Source of the DNA: Phoronis australis
Taxonomy: Eukaryota > Phoronida > Phoronidae
Direction of reading: 5' to 3'
DNA: 64,000 bases
NCBI GenBank assembly: GCA_002633005.1
Contig: NMRA01000027.1
Coordinates: forward strand, 1,611,118 to 1,675,117
A program made the position numbers and the translations under genes. How positions within the stretch are numbered: the first letter of the stretch is position 1; every line of letters begins with the position of its first letter. Shown one piece after another: positions 36,396-50,000 of this stretch. A model generated the notes under the pieces. It searched no databases, was not told the DNA's origin, and saw only the letters and a program-made list of their open reading frames with translations.

Positions 36396-36854
36396 TGCAG
36401 TTTTTCAAGTTTGACACGTTTTCCGTGTTTTTTTTTTCTTTTTTCTTGGAATATACTTCAGGAATCAAGGAAAATGATTGATTTTTAGAGGAAAAAACAG
36501 AAAAATTTTCCTGGCGGGAGGGGGGGGGGCAAACCCCCGTCCCGACCTCCCTCCACTCGGTGCTATGCACATCTACAATCGTGCTTTGCGCAAATGTTTA
36601 CAGACAAAATGTTGGGCCCCCTTGTGATATCCTAGATCCGCCACTGTGTTTACAGGCAGCATCAGCGTGGTCATAAAAATGACCGGTTTAAGCTCAGTAA
36701 TATCCTACGTCATACGGTAGCACTTGGTAAGCGGACCACTCAAGAGGTGTGACAAATGTTTTTTTAAATCGTCAGAAATTAAAATAGTTATGCGTAACTT
36801 GGCGGTATTTTCTCCTCACGGCTTGTGTGAACTAAAAATGCTGAGGAACTAGCC

Positions 36855-37880
36855 ATGAAGGTAAAAATGTGGTGCATAGCATTGTTCAGGTTTGACAGAT
36901 ATACATGTATTGATGGTTTAGATGTTGTGACGGCTATAAAAATCTTTGATGAGGTGGTGACACCAATTCTAATGTATGGTGCTGTGGTTTGGAGATATCA
37001 GCAGTACAGCTCCACAGATAGCATGCAAATTATATTTTATGAATACATATTGAGATTTGGCTAAAAAACTAGCAATGCCTCTGTGCTGGGTGAACTGGGT
37101 CGATATCCTTTGTACGTGAAGTACTTTACTACGAGATGTGTAAAATACTGGTTACGATTACAAGAAATCCCAAAGTATAAATATCCCAGAAAATGCTATA
37201 ACACGTTGAAGTCATTAGACGACAGAGGTAAGAAAACTTGGGTCACTTGTATCAAACATTTACTACATGAATATGGTTTTGACTTTGTTTGAGTGGGCAC
37301 AACAAAATGTTGGCGATATTGGTGCATTTTTGAAAATATTTACTCAGAGAGTTAAAGACTGCGCCTTCCAAGAATGGGATTGTAAAGTTAGAAATACTAG
37401 TAAACTTATACTTTTTGCTGAGTTGCATAAGAACTTCATATCTGCAAGTTATGAAATATGGTGAGATTCGCAGGTATATAACTAAAATACGTTACTCTTC
37501 TCATACTCTTGAAATCGAGGTGGTGCGAGGAAAAGTAGATAGAGAACTAAGGCTGTGCAAATATTGCAAGAAATTTAATTTGTATGAAATTGAAGACGAA
37601 TTTCACTTTTTAACAAGATTCTTTCTGTATGATCACTTTAGGATCCAATTTATTCCACAACTGTCACACTGCGATACTACATCATTTTTAGATACATGAA
37701 CAACGTTTCAAATACCCTCTTGGGTAATCTGTCAAAATTCACCATAATAGCTATTGTCTAACTGCTGAACAGCATTCTGATTGTTATTTTATACATCAGT
37801 GTGTCTGTATGTATACTTGGTGTCTACTATTGGTCGGTGGCCTTTATGTACAAACAATAAACGGAAATGTAAGGTAAGTT
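36855..37880 (+). pseudogene. Non-LTR retrotransposon remnant (reverse transcriptase C-terminus)
   Basis: Plus-strand frames carry the tail of a LINE ORF2. These include AIKIFDEVVTPILMYGAVVW (the thumb-region ILxYGxxxW motif), LGELGRYPLYVKYFTTRCVK, and a terminal Cys/His block RLCKYCKKFNL...DEFHFL. An in-frame stop separates the first two (37062) and at least two frameshifts break the rest (near 37280 and 37440). The 5' part, including the catalytic core, is absent. The 3' side ends near caataaacggaaatg (about 37855-37870), typical of LINE tails. It is a dead, 5'-truncated copy, and the clade is not determined. Confidence 0.75.
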
Positions 37881-38407
37881 CAAATGGTACTCAGCGGTAA
37901 CATGCGGATTTTCAGTTGCTAGTACATGCAAGTATTCAGTTAACTTAAACTTCATTGCCTCATCACTCCGAAAATCTTTGGATTGAAGCAACGCATCTTC
38001 TTTGCATTTGCTCTCGTACTACTCCGAAAATTAAATGTTCAGTTGAGTATTTCATTAAGACCATGATCTGGTGTTGGTATATAACATGAACTCACTTCAA
38101 AATGCGATGAGGTCTTAATTTTTGAATTCTCGGCTCGTGAGCGACATGTATTCGCCAAACAGAATTCCGTGGTGATCAGGGTGCAGTTTCCAAGAAGTGT
38201 TCTTCCTTTACAGGGTTGGTTGATGACCGTCCTCTTGCCCGTTGGTTATACAATTTATACCTGTACCATGCATATTTCCACCTGATTCACACTGATCTCT
38301 GATTAAAGAAATGGTGCGTAGCGTTGGTACATGTAGATATTTGGGAAAATCTGCGTTAGTTTGTCTTTGCATGAATATTATGCGTTAGTGGGTTAATTTA
38401 CTTTTTG

Positions 38408-38530
38408 TTTTTTTTGGAAGTTCAGGAAACGCCGGAGTTTTTATTGAATGACTGGACACCAATGTAGGAAATCGAGACCGTCAAAACACAACGGAAATTG
38501 CTGTTTCTCTATAGACTTGGTCAAAAAGCA
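38408..38530 (+). repeat. Dispersed repeat, copy 1 of a direct pair
   Basis: Shows similarity over about 115 bases with 39920-40035. Shared landmarks are gtttttggaag, acg.aggagtttttatt, gactgga.acaatgt, ggaaa.cgaga and tagacttggtcaa. The two copies flank a LINE remnant (39150-39720) in the same orientation. Confidence 0.55.
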
Positions 38531-39149
38531 CTGCCGTGATGTCGTTTCTGAGTTTCCAGTAGCACTGTAATATAAATATCCGTTCTGCAAAACTGATTCG
38601 TTTGTCTAGGTACCAGTCATGCGCTGGCAGGGCATCAGACTACTCATGCGCATTGGCCACGTGGGCGAGTGGCAAAACGGGGAAATGTTCCGTCAATGGC
38701 AAAAAAACCACCCTCGTTTTAATTTTGCGTTTGTCCTCTACAGTAAAACGTGACCATGGTAAGCCCGAGGAGTAGAGTCTTATTAATAGGAACTAAAGTT
38801 GACCTCACTGAGTTGTACTGAAGTGTAAGAACTTTCTGGGACACCCCGTTTAAGTGACATCTTCGGTGCGAATATTGTGTATTTGATATCAGCAATAAGG
38901 CGGATTGCCATCCACTACCTCACCTGTCGCAGTCACAATCTTTTCTATTGTGGCAACCAATAAAGCATTTAAATGTATTAAAGAGTCATTTCACCGCTGT
39001 TTAGATGTCAATGTTGAATTCTTTTTTGTCAAAAAGTTTTATTGTTATCGTAACGCAAATACAATAAAGCCAAACAGTATAAACATTCGCGCGCACAGTC
39101 ACGCTCACATTCATACACAGGGGGGCCATTGGTTGTATGTAGTATAAAT

Positions 39150-39720
39150 TAAAATAAAGGTGCTAGAGGGGCCCATCGTTCCTCGAAGTCGAGATACCTG
39201 CACTGGTTATAGTACATAACCTTTTCTACTTTGTAGTAATCAAAAACAAAATGTTTAAAAAGTGCAAAACATGGTTCTACATTCTGAAGTCTTTGCTTGT
39301 GTATGTGGTACTTGCCTAAACATAAAAGTAGATTTATGATTTTTGGTCCATTAAAGGAGCCAAAAATTACGTCAAAATGATCAAGTTTCATATCAATTCC
39401 GCATAGGTTTTTATCCAGTTTTCAACAGTTTTCCAAGAACTTTGGACACGTAAACAAGACCAATACAAGTGAAAAAGGTCTTCAGAGTGAGAATTACAAA
39501 AAGCACAACTATCTGAATTTCTAATACCAATCTTACTCAAAAACTTATTGGTTCTGAGTAGTCTGTGAGTTAAACGTATTTGAAACCATTTAAGCTGGAC
39601 ATCACAAGAAAAGTTAATAGAATAAGAATATAAAGCTTTTCTCCACCAATGTTGAATTCTTTATCGAGGATCTCTGAGGTTTAAAAACATTATCACAGCT
39701 CAGCCGACCTTGAATTGTTG
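39150..39720 (-). pseudogene. LINE remnant (L1/Tx1-like ORF2 C-terminus)
   Basis: The minus-strand translation gives, in order, WFQIRLTHRLLRTNKFLSKI, RNSDSCAFCNSHSEDLFHLY, CLRVQSSWKTVENWI, and after a stop FNGPKIINLLLCLGKYHIHK and EPCFALFKHFVFDYYKVEKV. This is the C-terminal region of an L1/Tx1-like reverse transcriptase, with the Cys-rich CxFC...H..W block and the NxLLLxxKYYIxK tail. The in-frame stop and missing 5' portion mark it as dead. It differs from the remnant at 36855 and lies in the opposite orientation. Confidence 0.7.
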
Positions 39721-39919
39721 CTGAGTGAGTTTAGTTACTCAAGTCAAAAGCAGCGCGAACAAGATTTGCACTTTTAGGAATGGCCAACTTATAATTGCTT
39801 TCTTGAGTCATTGACACCGGTTTCGATGTTCCAGCTGGTAATAGAAAAAATCTTGTGCCTCTGTAAGGAATATATAATGGGTCTGATTTTATAGGCGTCA
39901 GTGGCAAGATTTATTTTTC

Positions 39920-40035
39920 GTGTTTTTGGAAGCTACATGTTAACACCGACGAAACGCAGGAGTTTTTATTATCTGACTGGAAACAATGTTGGAAACCGAG
40001 ATTTCAAATGAGACCACATGTAGACTTGGTCAAGA
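39920..40035 (+). repeat. Dispersed repeat, copy 2 of a direct pair
   Basis: Counterpart of 38408-38530. It could be two insertions of one family or a local duplication later split by other insertions. Confidence 0.5.
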
Positions 40036-40770
40036 TAACAACAAAAATTTATCATACCTAACGATAATACGAAAGTTGTGTTTTTTCGTCTCTAAAACTG
40101 ATGTCCCTTTCATCTGAATAAACTTACATGTAGCTCAGTCATTGAGATAAAGTATGTGATGGTTGATGTTTTTAGTTTTAATGCAGTGTCTTGTCAACCA
40201 TATTTTTTACCCATCAATTTTGAGCTTATGCCAAAATACGAAATTCATTTTTCTCAGGAGCTCCAAGGTACACTGTAAGGGTCAATTTCCAGTGAATTTA
40301 TCTGCAAATACGGGTGCTCGATTTAGCGTTTTCGACAACTGTCGTTTCCTCCACACAATCCCGTACAACCCCTTTCCAGATCTATATTCTCTGTTTTAGT
40401 CCCTCCATTTCGATAGCAGTGTTTCCTTTATCGTGATCGAACTAGATACAATTCACATTCTAGCTAATGCACTAATCAACGCTTCACGTCATCAAAAATC
40501 GCCCGAAGAAGGCCTACGAGCGGTAAAACTGCGCTGTCACGCAAGTCATAAGTTGTAAAGGTTAGCAAGTGCTCATACTATTATCTTTTGGCGGAATTTG
40601 GAAATCATTAGTGTGAAGTTCCTTGTTGTACTTTTCATCTGCTGTCTATGTTTGCGCGTCCGTATGTATACTTTGCACGTGAGAACGAATAATATAGTAA
40701 CGCGTAGAAAGAAGTGACACACGATAACAAATGAACGAGGCGTTTTATTCGTATTTCTTAATCCACCAGG

Positions 40771-41042
40771 ATGCTCTTTACAGCGAGAGCGCTTTTTGTG
40801 GCCATTGTCGCTTTCAAGAACACTTTAGGAAGGGGCAACGACCGTCACAAACTAACATCTGAAGGAAAAAAGAATCACTTCTATGGATGTATGGCCATGA
40901 ATACATTTTACGAAGAGCTACAGCTCCCCTATCCACGTAACATCACTGGTATTCCCATTGACACAATAAGTTCAGCTGCGATGACGAAGTATATGTGCAA
41001 AAAGCATTGCAAATCCAGTATGTTTTATTTACTGCACGAGAA
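40771..41042 (+). CDS. WSC-EGF gene exon 1: signal peptide and first half of WSC domain
   Basis: ATG at 40771 opens [20 protein letters not shown], a short hydrophobic signal peptide. It is followed by a basic spacer and [10 protein letters not shown]...[21 protein letters not shown] with the first three WSC cysteines. The donor is gag aa|gtaagt at 41043 (phase 2). The bases before ATG (ttttattcgtatttcttaatccaccag) resemble an acceptor, so an upstream 5' UTR exon is possible. No other in-frame ATG sits close upstream. Confidence 0.8.
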
Positions 41043-44000
41043 GTAAGTTCCTCGTCCTGATCCACAAATTGTTTTGATTTTGCTCTTTGCTTCGTGTGTT
41101 TCTTTTAAACCAATTAAGTGAGGTAGCCATTTGAGAACCAATTTCATAAAAATGAATAGGCAGCCATTTCAAGCTACATGTAACTATTCCATGGATAGAT
41201 TTCTATTCGCAATGTCACCCTTTTTGCCCAGAGTTGCCATTGCTTATGCATACAGTGACGTGCAAGGTACCATACTATAAAAAGAATCGCCTGTCAATGA
41301 TCCCAAACAAATCTTGTATGATGATCAGTCGAATCTCACTAGCTTGTTGTAAAAGTGTTGTCCCAACAACTCACCGACAGGCACGTAACAACTGACGCCC
41401 TCATTCAACAGAGAGAAGTGCTCTTGTACTCCTTACGTCCGTGAGTCGCAGCTGACGGCCAGAAAGCCGGTCCCAGGTAAATGCCAGCACCCGTGCTCAG
41501 GCATCGACTCGACCTCGAAGCACAAAGGCAGTTGTGGAGGAGATCACCAGTACGCTGTGTACAAGAAACCTTTATCGTTTCTTGGTAAGAAGTGTTTCAC
41601 AGCTTGTTTCGGCAAGATGTTTAACAGCCCGTGTGTCATGAGCAAGCATAAAGTTGTAGTCTCGTTCCCAGGAGCTCCAGCCCTAGCTTAGTCACAGACA
41701 CTACACATTAGGGAAAAGCGTCCCTCTGAAATCAACCGTTGAACCGCCGCAACGCAGCGCTCTATTAGTGGAGCTAGCTCATATTTGATAAATAACGGAG
41801 TATATTAAGCGTGTTTATTTGGTAAAGTCACTAGCCTTGATTTCACCAAATCATGGGATGTTTGATAAACTCAGAAAAGAATTGAAGATTTGGATTAAAA
41901 TCAAAAACAACAGCGGAGTTTGTTTATATAGGTTATAGCTGTGGAAAATTTATTGTCTTGTTTCAGCTGCCTGTGATCAGAAACAGGGCGAAGTACAGTA
42001 CTGCTTCAATGGTGGATATTGTGAAATTGGCATAGTGCCGCCAAAAATATGCCACTGCTTTCCTGGCTTCATTGGACCGAGGTGTGAAAATGACATTAAC
42101 GAATGCGACGTGTCGTTAAGTAATCCGTGTGGCGAAAACGCAGATTGCACCAATACTATCGGCAGTTTTGTTTGTAAGTGCAACACAGGTTTCAAATTGG
42201 GAGACGACAACATCTGCTACAAACCTAGTCCTTGTAACTCTTCTCCTTGCGAAAACAACAGCACCTGCGTGGACAACTTAGGCAAGACAAGTTTTCAGTG
42301 TAAATGTTCTGCTGGATTTCTTGGACGAACTTGTCGACAAAAAGATTCTTGTATGCCAAATCCGTGTGAAAACAACGGAGTGTGTACGAGGGAAAAGAAG
42401 GGCTTCAAATGTGAATGCCAAAACGGATTTGAGGGGAAGGTGTGTTCTAGGACAAACAAATGCATTCCAAACCCATGTCAAAATGTGGGAAACTGTACAA
42501 AAGTTGGCCAATCTGATTTCAGATGCAACTGCTCTGTAGGGTTTGAAGGAAAAACGTGTTCGGAGAAAGACGTCTGTATTCCAAACCCGTGCCACAACGG
42601 TGGCCAGTGCACCAAGATAAGTTTGACAGAATACAAATGTACATGCGCAAAGGAATACAAAGGGGCCACGTGCTCAGAGGGAAATCAGTGTGTACCGAAC
42701 CCATGTAAGAACGAGGGGGTTTGCGTGCAAATCAATGGGAAGTCACAATGCGTCTGCAAACCTGGATTTGAAGGACCGCTTTGCACGAAAACAAATGCCT
42801 GCGTTCCAAATCCGTGTCAAAATAATGGCTTGTGTACGAAGGAGTCGCCCGATAATTTTCGTTGTGAATGCATTATTGGGTTTGTAGGAGACACGTGCGG
42901 GATTGTAGACCCTTGCGTCAAAACTCCGTGCAAAAATGGAGCCGTGTGCGTCAACAAAGGACATGAAAAATTCGCTTGCGTATGTGACAAGAGGCACACT
43001 GGAAAAAGATGCGAGATAAACAAAGACCCGTGTCAGTCAATTGTGTGTAAACATGGCGGAACCTGTATTAATCGAGGTACGAAGCCGACATGCGTATGCA
43101 GAACTGGATTCTCCGGTGCCAAGTGCGAAGAGAACGTGGACGAATGTGAGGCCAAGCCGTGTCAAAATGGGGGTCGCTGTGTGGACAAAGAAGATGGATT
43201 CGTGTGCGTGTGTGGTCGAGCGTTCCGAGGGGAGCTCTGTGAAACTGAGGTGAACCAGTGCCTAAAGAAACCGTGCAAAAACGAAGCAACTTGTACGCGA
43301 AAAAGACATGACTACATATGTACTTGTACTCAAGGTTACACGGGGAAGCATTGCGAGACGAACATAGATGAGTGCACCAGCAAGCCCTGTCAGAACAATG
43401 GGACGTGTTCAGACCTCACTGCCAAGTTTTCGTGCGAGTGTCCAGAAGGCTACGAAGGAGACATGTGCGAGCTGGAGAGAAACGAGTGCGACAGTAGCCC
43501 CTGTTTGTACAATAGCACGTGTATAGATCTGCTGAACAATTTTGAATGTCGTTGTACTGAAGGTACACAAGGATTGCACTGCGAAGAGATTCTTGACGCG
43601 TGCATAAGCAATCCATGTGAGCACGGTTCAGTCTGTTCCTCCAGAGTGGACGGCTACTCGTGCGAATGTGAGGCTGGCTATACTGGAGTTAATTGTGAGA
43701 CAAACATCGACGAGTGCGAGTCGTTTCCGTGCGCTAACCTCGGCACTTGCGTGGATATCGTGAACGGCTACACCTGCGAATGTCCACGTGGCTTCCGCGG
43801 ACGGGTTTGCGAAATAAACATAAACGAATGTCAGCACCTACCGTGCCTGAACCAAGGCACGTGTCAAGATACTGGACGTGATATCAAGTGCCGATGTCAT
43901 GTTGGTTTCAAGGGGAAACGTTGTGAAATAGACATCAACGAATGCTCCAGCGATCCGTGTAAAAATGGTGCTACCTGCTTCGACAGGAATGGTTTCTACG

Positions 44001-47000
44001 TGTGCTTGTGTGCACGAGGATTCACAGGCACAATGTGTGAGAACAACGTCGACGAATGCGCGAGTTCGCCATGCAGCAAGAACGGCACGTGTATCAATAG
44101 AGAGGGCGCGTGGTCTTGTAAATGTCCTCCAGATTTCGCTGGTGTCGTTTGCGAACGCAGTGTTACGAAATGTCCCAAAAACCCTTGCGCAAATAGATCG
44201 GTTTGTGACTACGTACATAACACAACTGTGTGTATATGTCCTGTGGGATATGAGGGTCCTACTTGCGAGGAGGAAATTGACGAATGTGTGAGTCAGCCTT
44301 GTAAAAATAAGGGCACGTGCTACGACGCAGAAAACGGCTTTGAATGCCAGTGCGCGGACGGATACGTAGGTAAAATGTGCGAGGTGGAAATTAACGAGTG
44401 CGCCAGCAATCCTTGTCAGCACTACAGCACATGCGTGGATAACATCAACTCATACACCTGCAAATGCTCCCCGGGATACACTAGTAAGTCCACGAACATG
44501 TACGTTGATAGGGGCAACAGGGATGAATAGCCTAGCTGCAAGGGAATGCTTCTTACACATGCGTGTGTTACAATTTAAAAAAAAATCATAGCAATACCGT
44601 CACCCTACAATCTGTGGGGGTATATGTGCTGTAAATCAGGTGCCGAATCGAAAGCAGGCAACTACGCGTCATTTGACGATGTCTGTGATCGTTTCGTTGT
44701 AAAACGACAGTGAACCACTTGAGAACCTGTTTTATACCAGTTATTCAGTTTAAAAAACGTTCTCAAAATGTTGACAGTTCCGTTACCTAAGCTAATTCTG
44801 AATTTTTCATTTATATTTTGGTTTTGGTGACGTTGGTCTGAACGGATGGTGCCTGAGAAACTCCTGCAATATGGAAAGTTCAGAAAGATCGAAGCCAACC
44901 AATTTTTATGATCACCCTGAGAACAAATGTTGCACAAGGAATATTTGCCCAGCTCGGTGTTGTTTTCTTACGGGAGTGAAAATAAGTGGTTATTTTCAGT
45001 GGGGTTTCCCATTGATATTTACTCGTGAAATTCATAAAAATAAACACATTGTATTGTGACAACGCTAAGAACGAAACACAAAAAGGAATATGTGCATACT
45101 AATGTATTTCTATTAACACTTCTGGTTTACGTATATAAGTGTGTGCATTTCGTTTTTATGCGTTAAATGTGGCCTCTAAAAGGTTAACCTAAGCTTATTT
45201 GTCCTGAAGCGTACAAGGGTAAGGAATTTTTTTCTGGTTGCTAGAACTTATACATATGGAAAACATACGATTATCAACATCGGGGACACACTTCCGGGTA
45301 GATCTATCTCACCCACCATCTTGAACTTGGTTACATCGTGTGTGGATGGTCTACTACAACTGACTACTGTCGGCGGACATGGGAGCAAGTTTGTACGTCA
45401 CCATTTTTCAAATAAGATAGGCAGGCTAGATATTTGCTTTTATATACGAAACAAATGTTGATCAAAAGCAGGGCTATCGTGAGATTATCTCTTATACAAT
45501 GAGCAAAGCCATGTGGACTGCGCAGATCAGGGAGCGAGATCTAATCTTTTTGCTCGAAATGGAACCCCAATTTATTTTTGCCAATTCCTGTTCTTCTTTT
45601 CTGCGAGTTCAAGAAAAAACATCTATTATTCTGTGCTTGAGTAATCAATGGCTTACGCGGATAATCTTTTAATCCTAGTTTGCAGCTACTGGCTCCAGCA
45701 TTGAAATCTCGACTCTTTACTCGACTTTGTAGAACGACTATAGGAGTCATTAAGTGCAAACTTGGACTAGAAACTCGCGTGCATAAGTCATAATGAACTC
45801 TACCACAGGCTAATAGACACTTATATTGAGTAAGCACAAAACAAGAATGACAAAAACAACGTCGAGTTGAATTTCTAATAAAAGGATTAGTCTCCTGGCC
45901 CTGATGTACAGCAACAGATATCAGACTACCTGCACTATTTTTCAAGACACGCTAAAATTTCCTGAAATTTAGAATATAAATCGGTAAATAAAACAACAAG
46001 AATGGATCAACTGAAATTTGAAATTTTCGGATGTAATAACTTCCTTTGTCAACAAAAACAGAAATAAAGTAAAATCAAACACAAAATGACAATTGACATA
46101 TAAGATATGGTGTAATGAAAATGATACATTTTTGCGTAAAAATTCAATGACATATTTTAAGAAGTTTTTATGTTCAATCCTTGGGGTTCTATTGTATTAA
46201 GTTTGTCTATCCAATATTGTTCTCTTTTGAGTCTGTGAGGGGTACTGGGGTGTTGGAGTTTTTCTATTATTTGTACAGAAAGATCTTGAATATTATGGTT
46301 TTTGGAATTGAAATGATTACCTATAGTATCAGAAATGTTTTTATGTATTATGTTAAATCTATGATTACGAAACCGAGTTTGTAGATTATGTTGAGTTTGT
46401 CCTACGCATTGGATAGAACATTTTTTACAAGTTATAAGGTAAATAATATTGTTGGTGGTGCAATCTGAAATTTACTTATTCGTGCTCTATAAAACCCTAT
46501 TTTACAGGGTGTTAAGCGTAATTTGCACTATAGTTGCGGGTATTTAAATTTGGACAAGATTAAACGAAGCTAAACTCACACGACATAAAGGGTCATTGGT
46601 TTCAAACAAAGATATATTGTTGTCTTGACATTTGACTAGAGAGTCCATGTTCACGCTACGGATACACGTATATTGCGTGAAATTCCCACGACACCCTTGT
46701 TTGGGGTGTTGCTTGATTTCTCAGACACTTTCTCATCAAGGAACATGTACAATCAACCGTTTTTCATGTTGCCTATAGTAAAATGAAGATCCTTGATTTT
46801 CCTGCAGAGATATTTTCATGTCAGTTACTATTCATTTAGCGATTATGTACTATCCAGTCAACAACAAAAAGTAACAGAATCTTGTCGACAAAACAGGCGC
46901 ATCACTTTCGTAGACCAAACTCGAACAACCTGCGCACAGGTCTAGTTCAATATGAAGCAGGCTGAACATTACCTTCCCCAATGGAAGTGAAAACAGAACC

Positions 47001-50000
47001 AAGATGGGCGCTGTTCAGTTGAGACATATATTTGTCGCACTCGACAATGTGAGATAGGATCCTTTGCCGGAGCGTTTACTTCAGTTTTTGGTTGTTCCTC
47101 CAATAGTATGTACTCGCCTAGCAAAAGGCAATGAACGGAAAAACACATCTAAATAAGAGAAACAGGGACTTGCATGTTTACTGAACGTAACATCAAACTT
47201 GTTTGCTTCTTCCTTTAAGAAATTCGTGAAACGGCTCCAAGACAAGCCGATGACTGAAGTCCGATGTTTGTCTGAACTGAGACTAGAGAATGTCGCGTGG
47301 AAACGTCTCGTGATGAAAATCGCCTCGGGTCGTTTCGTGTGAAACTTAATTCAAACCCAATGGGTCAGTTCTCTGGTCACGGACTCTGGTCTTGGAGAAT
47401 AAGAAATTTGTCGCAAACACTTGGTTAAATCTGTTACGGTTACCGATAAGATTCTTTGTTGTGCTTCTAGGTAAAAACTGCGAAATACCTAGGGACTGGT
47501 GTCTCAGCCAGCCTTGTAAGAATAACGGCTCCTGTTGGTCAGACCCTGAGGATGGATTTACGTGCGAATGTCTGCGAGCGTACACAGGTGAAACTAGTTA
47601 TTTCTCGCAACATATGACGAAAAGTATCGTTTGTTGACGTTTTATACGCTCTCTGTTGAGTTGACGGTTTCGCTGGATTTTTCTTCCCTGTATCACTACT
47701 ATAACTAAAGCACAAAATGGTATCAGTTAGCATGCGCGCACCAGCCTTGAAAATGGGGGGCTCGAATTTCTGTAGATGTGGACCTTTTGCTGACAAAAAA
47801 ATCGGGAGGACTAAAAAACGGGGTAACACCGTCAGAACTGTGAATTGTGCGTCTGCGTCTTTTTTAATGACTTTTGTCTCGTTTTCTCGGACTTTTTGTT
47901 TCACTGAGGCGGACCAGTTTTTGCCCACTTCACCAAATGGGGGTTTCTTTGAGCCCCCCCCGGGTGCGCGCGTGGTTAGCTCATAATACTTATTGTAACA
48001 GGTAGTCACCGACAACAAAACGTCACGATCGTTTTTGTGGGTGGCACTGGGGTAACTCGAGTAGTGGAAAAAAGTGACCGGTCTACCTTTTGCAAGTCTT
48101 CTAACTTACCCCTTTTAACGTCTCTTTGTGAGCAGGGACCCAAAGTTTCCTAAGCTCACCTACGCCGTTTCACTCCCTTTAGACCGTAAATGGTCAGAAC
48201 GGACCAGTAGTTAAGTTGGTGAAAGGTTACAGCTGTACTTTGGCAACCGCGGGACTTTCACTTATCAGGAGCTCCGAAATTCTACCTTCTTTTTGTGGTA
48301 GATTTCCACTGAAGCGACTGTGAAACAGTGTATTCAAACATTGTCAGATTCCTTAAAAACGGACAGCAAGATCTTCGATGTCCGAGGTAGCTGCTCTTAA
48401 TTGGAGATGTCGATTTTATTTTTTCTCATTTCAATTGGCAGGTGTCGCGTGCGAAGAAGATGTTGACGAATGTCTTTCGAGTCCTTGTCAAAATGAAGGC
48501 ACATGCAACAACAAGGTAGACTTTTATACGTGTGACTGCCTTGGAGGATATAGTGGCAAGAGGTGCCAGTACGATTTGAACGAATGCGAGAGTTTCCCAT
48601 GTAAAAACGGAGGACAGTGCCTCGACGGAATTGACGAATACAAGTGCTCGTGTATTCCCGGTTACAGCGGGAAGAACTGCGAAATCGACGTAAACGAGTG
48701 CGACAGCACGCCATGTCAGCATTCTGGAAAATGTCACGACAGAGTCAATCAGTACTCTTGTACGTGTCCGCAGGATTTTGCTGGTGACAACTGTGAGGTG
48801 GGAATAAAAGAGTGTAGGTCGAGTCCATGCAAGAACAGCGGCAAGTGCGTTGAAATGGGTGACATTCACACGTGTATGTGCCTTCCTGGGTTCAACGGTC
48901 AAAACTGTGAGATGAACATTGACGAGTGCAAGGAGAGGCCGTGTCAAAATGGCGGTGACTGCTTTGACGGGGTTAACTCGTTCACTTGCAAATGTCTTCC
49001 AGGCTACAACGGCGAGAGATGTCAGGTGAACATCAACGAATGTGAGAGTAATCCCTGCCGACACGAGGCAAATTGCGTAGACGAAGTGGACTCCTTCCGC
49101 TGTGAATGTCTGCTGGGCTTCGAGGGTGTTCAATGTGAGGCGGACATTGACGAATGCGAAAAGGAACCATGTGAGAACGGCGGGAGGTGCATTAACGAAG
49201 TGGCTTCTTACAAGTGCGTTTGCATTCCAGGTTTCACGGGTGAGACGTGCGAGACCGACATCGATGATTGTCAAATAACACCTTGTTACAACAGTGCGAC
49301 ATGCACTGATTTGGTTGACGACGTGTCCTGTCGATGTAAAAAGGGTTTCATAGGAAAGTTCTGCGATATTGTTGTCAATAACTGCGCGCGAGAACCGTGC
49401 AGAAATGGCGGCGTCTGTACAAATAGCCCAGCAAATTACACGTGCACATGTCCAGCTGGATATGGTGGTCAAAACTGTGAAGTGGACATCGACGAATGTG
49501 CGTCGACACCGTGTTTACATGGCGGTATCTGCCTCAATAAAGTTAACCACTTCGAGTGCATGTGTGACAAAGTGTGGGCCGGCGAAACTTGTGAGCTCTC
49601 TATATGTCCTTGCACAAACAGTCCGTGTAAAAATGACGGCGTTTGTGACAACCAGACCGACATTTCAAGTATTGCTTGCGTATGCAGACCAGGCTTTGAA
49701 GGCTTGGTCTGTGATCATGATGTAAACGACTGCGAATCGAATCCGTGTAAGAACTTGGCGGAATGTGTCGATGGAGAGAACGATTTCACGTGTAAGTGCT
49801 CTCCAGGATTCACAGGTAAACGGTGCGAAACCAACATTGACGAATGCATGTCTCACCCCTGTCGCCACGACAGCACGTGCATTGATGGTTTAGACAGTTA
49901 CACATGCAAATGTCTTGCCGGATACGAGGGCACTGAGTGTCAGGTTAAGATTAACGAGTGTGCCAGCGATCCTTGTGACAATGGCGGCACGTGCAATGAC

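Larger units (their letters stand above)
35688..36646. mobile_element. Composite element with GGCGGA..TCCGCC ends
   Basis: The left end aggcggacttagggggggc, then agggggcccgcc, and the right end ggg cccccttgtgatatcc, then tagatccgcc, are imperfect inverse copies. This is the arrangement of a common family of non-autonomous DNA elements whose ends read GGCGGATC(C/T)AGGGGG. Inside are a single N (35854), a tRNA-like SINE head (36326-36395) and a G-run near 36520. I see no matching target duplication, and the inside looks like a nest of insertions. Confidence 0.5.

Noticed and set aside
48426-49472. Minus-strand open frame of 348 codons
   Set aside because: Lies antisense to the EGF exon. Regular Cys/Asn/Gly codons in the sense frame keep antisense frames open, and the translation is Thr/Ala/Val-rich noise.
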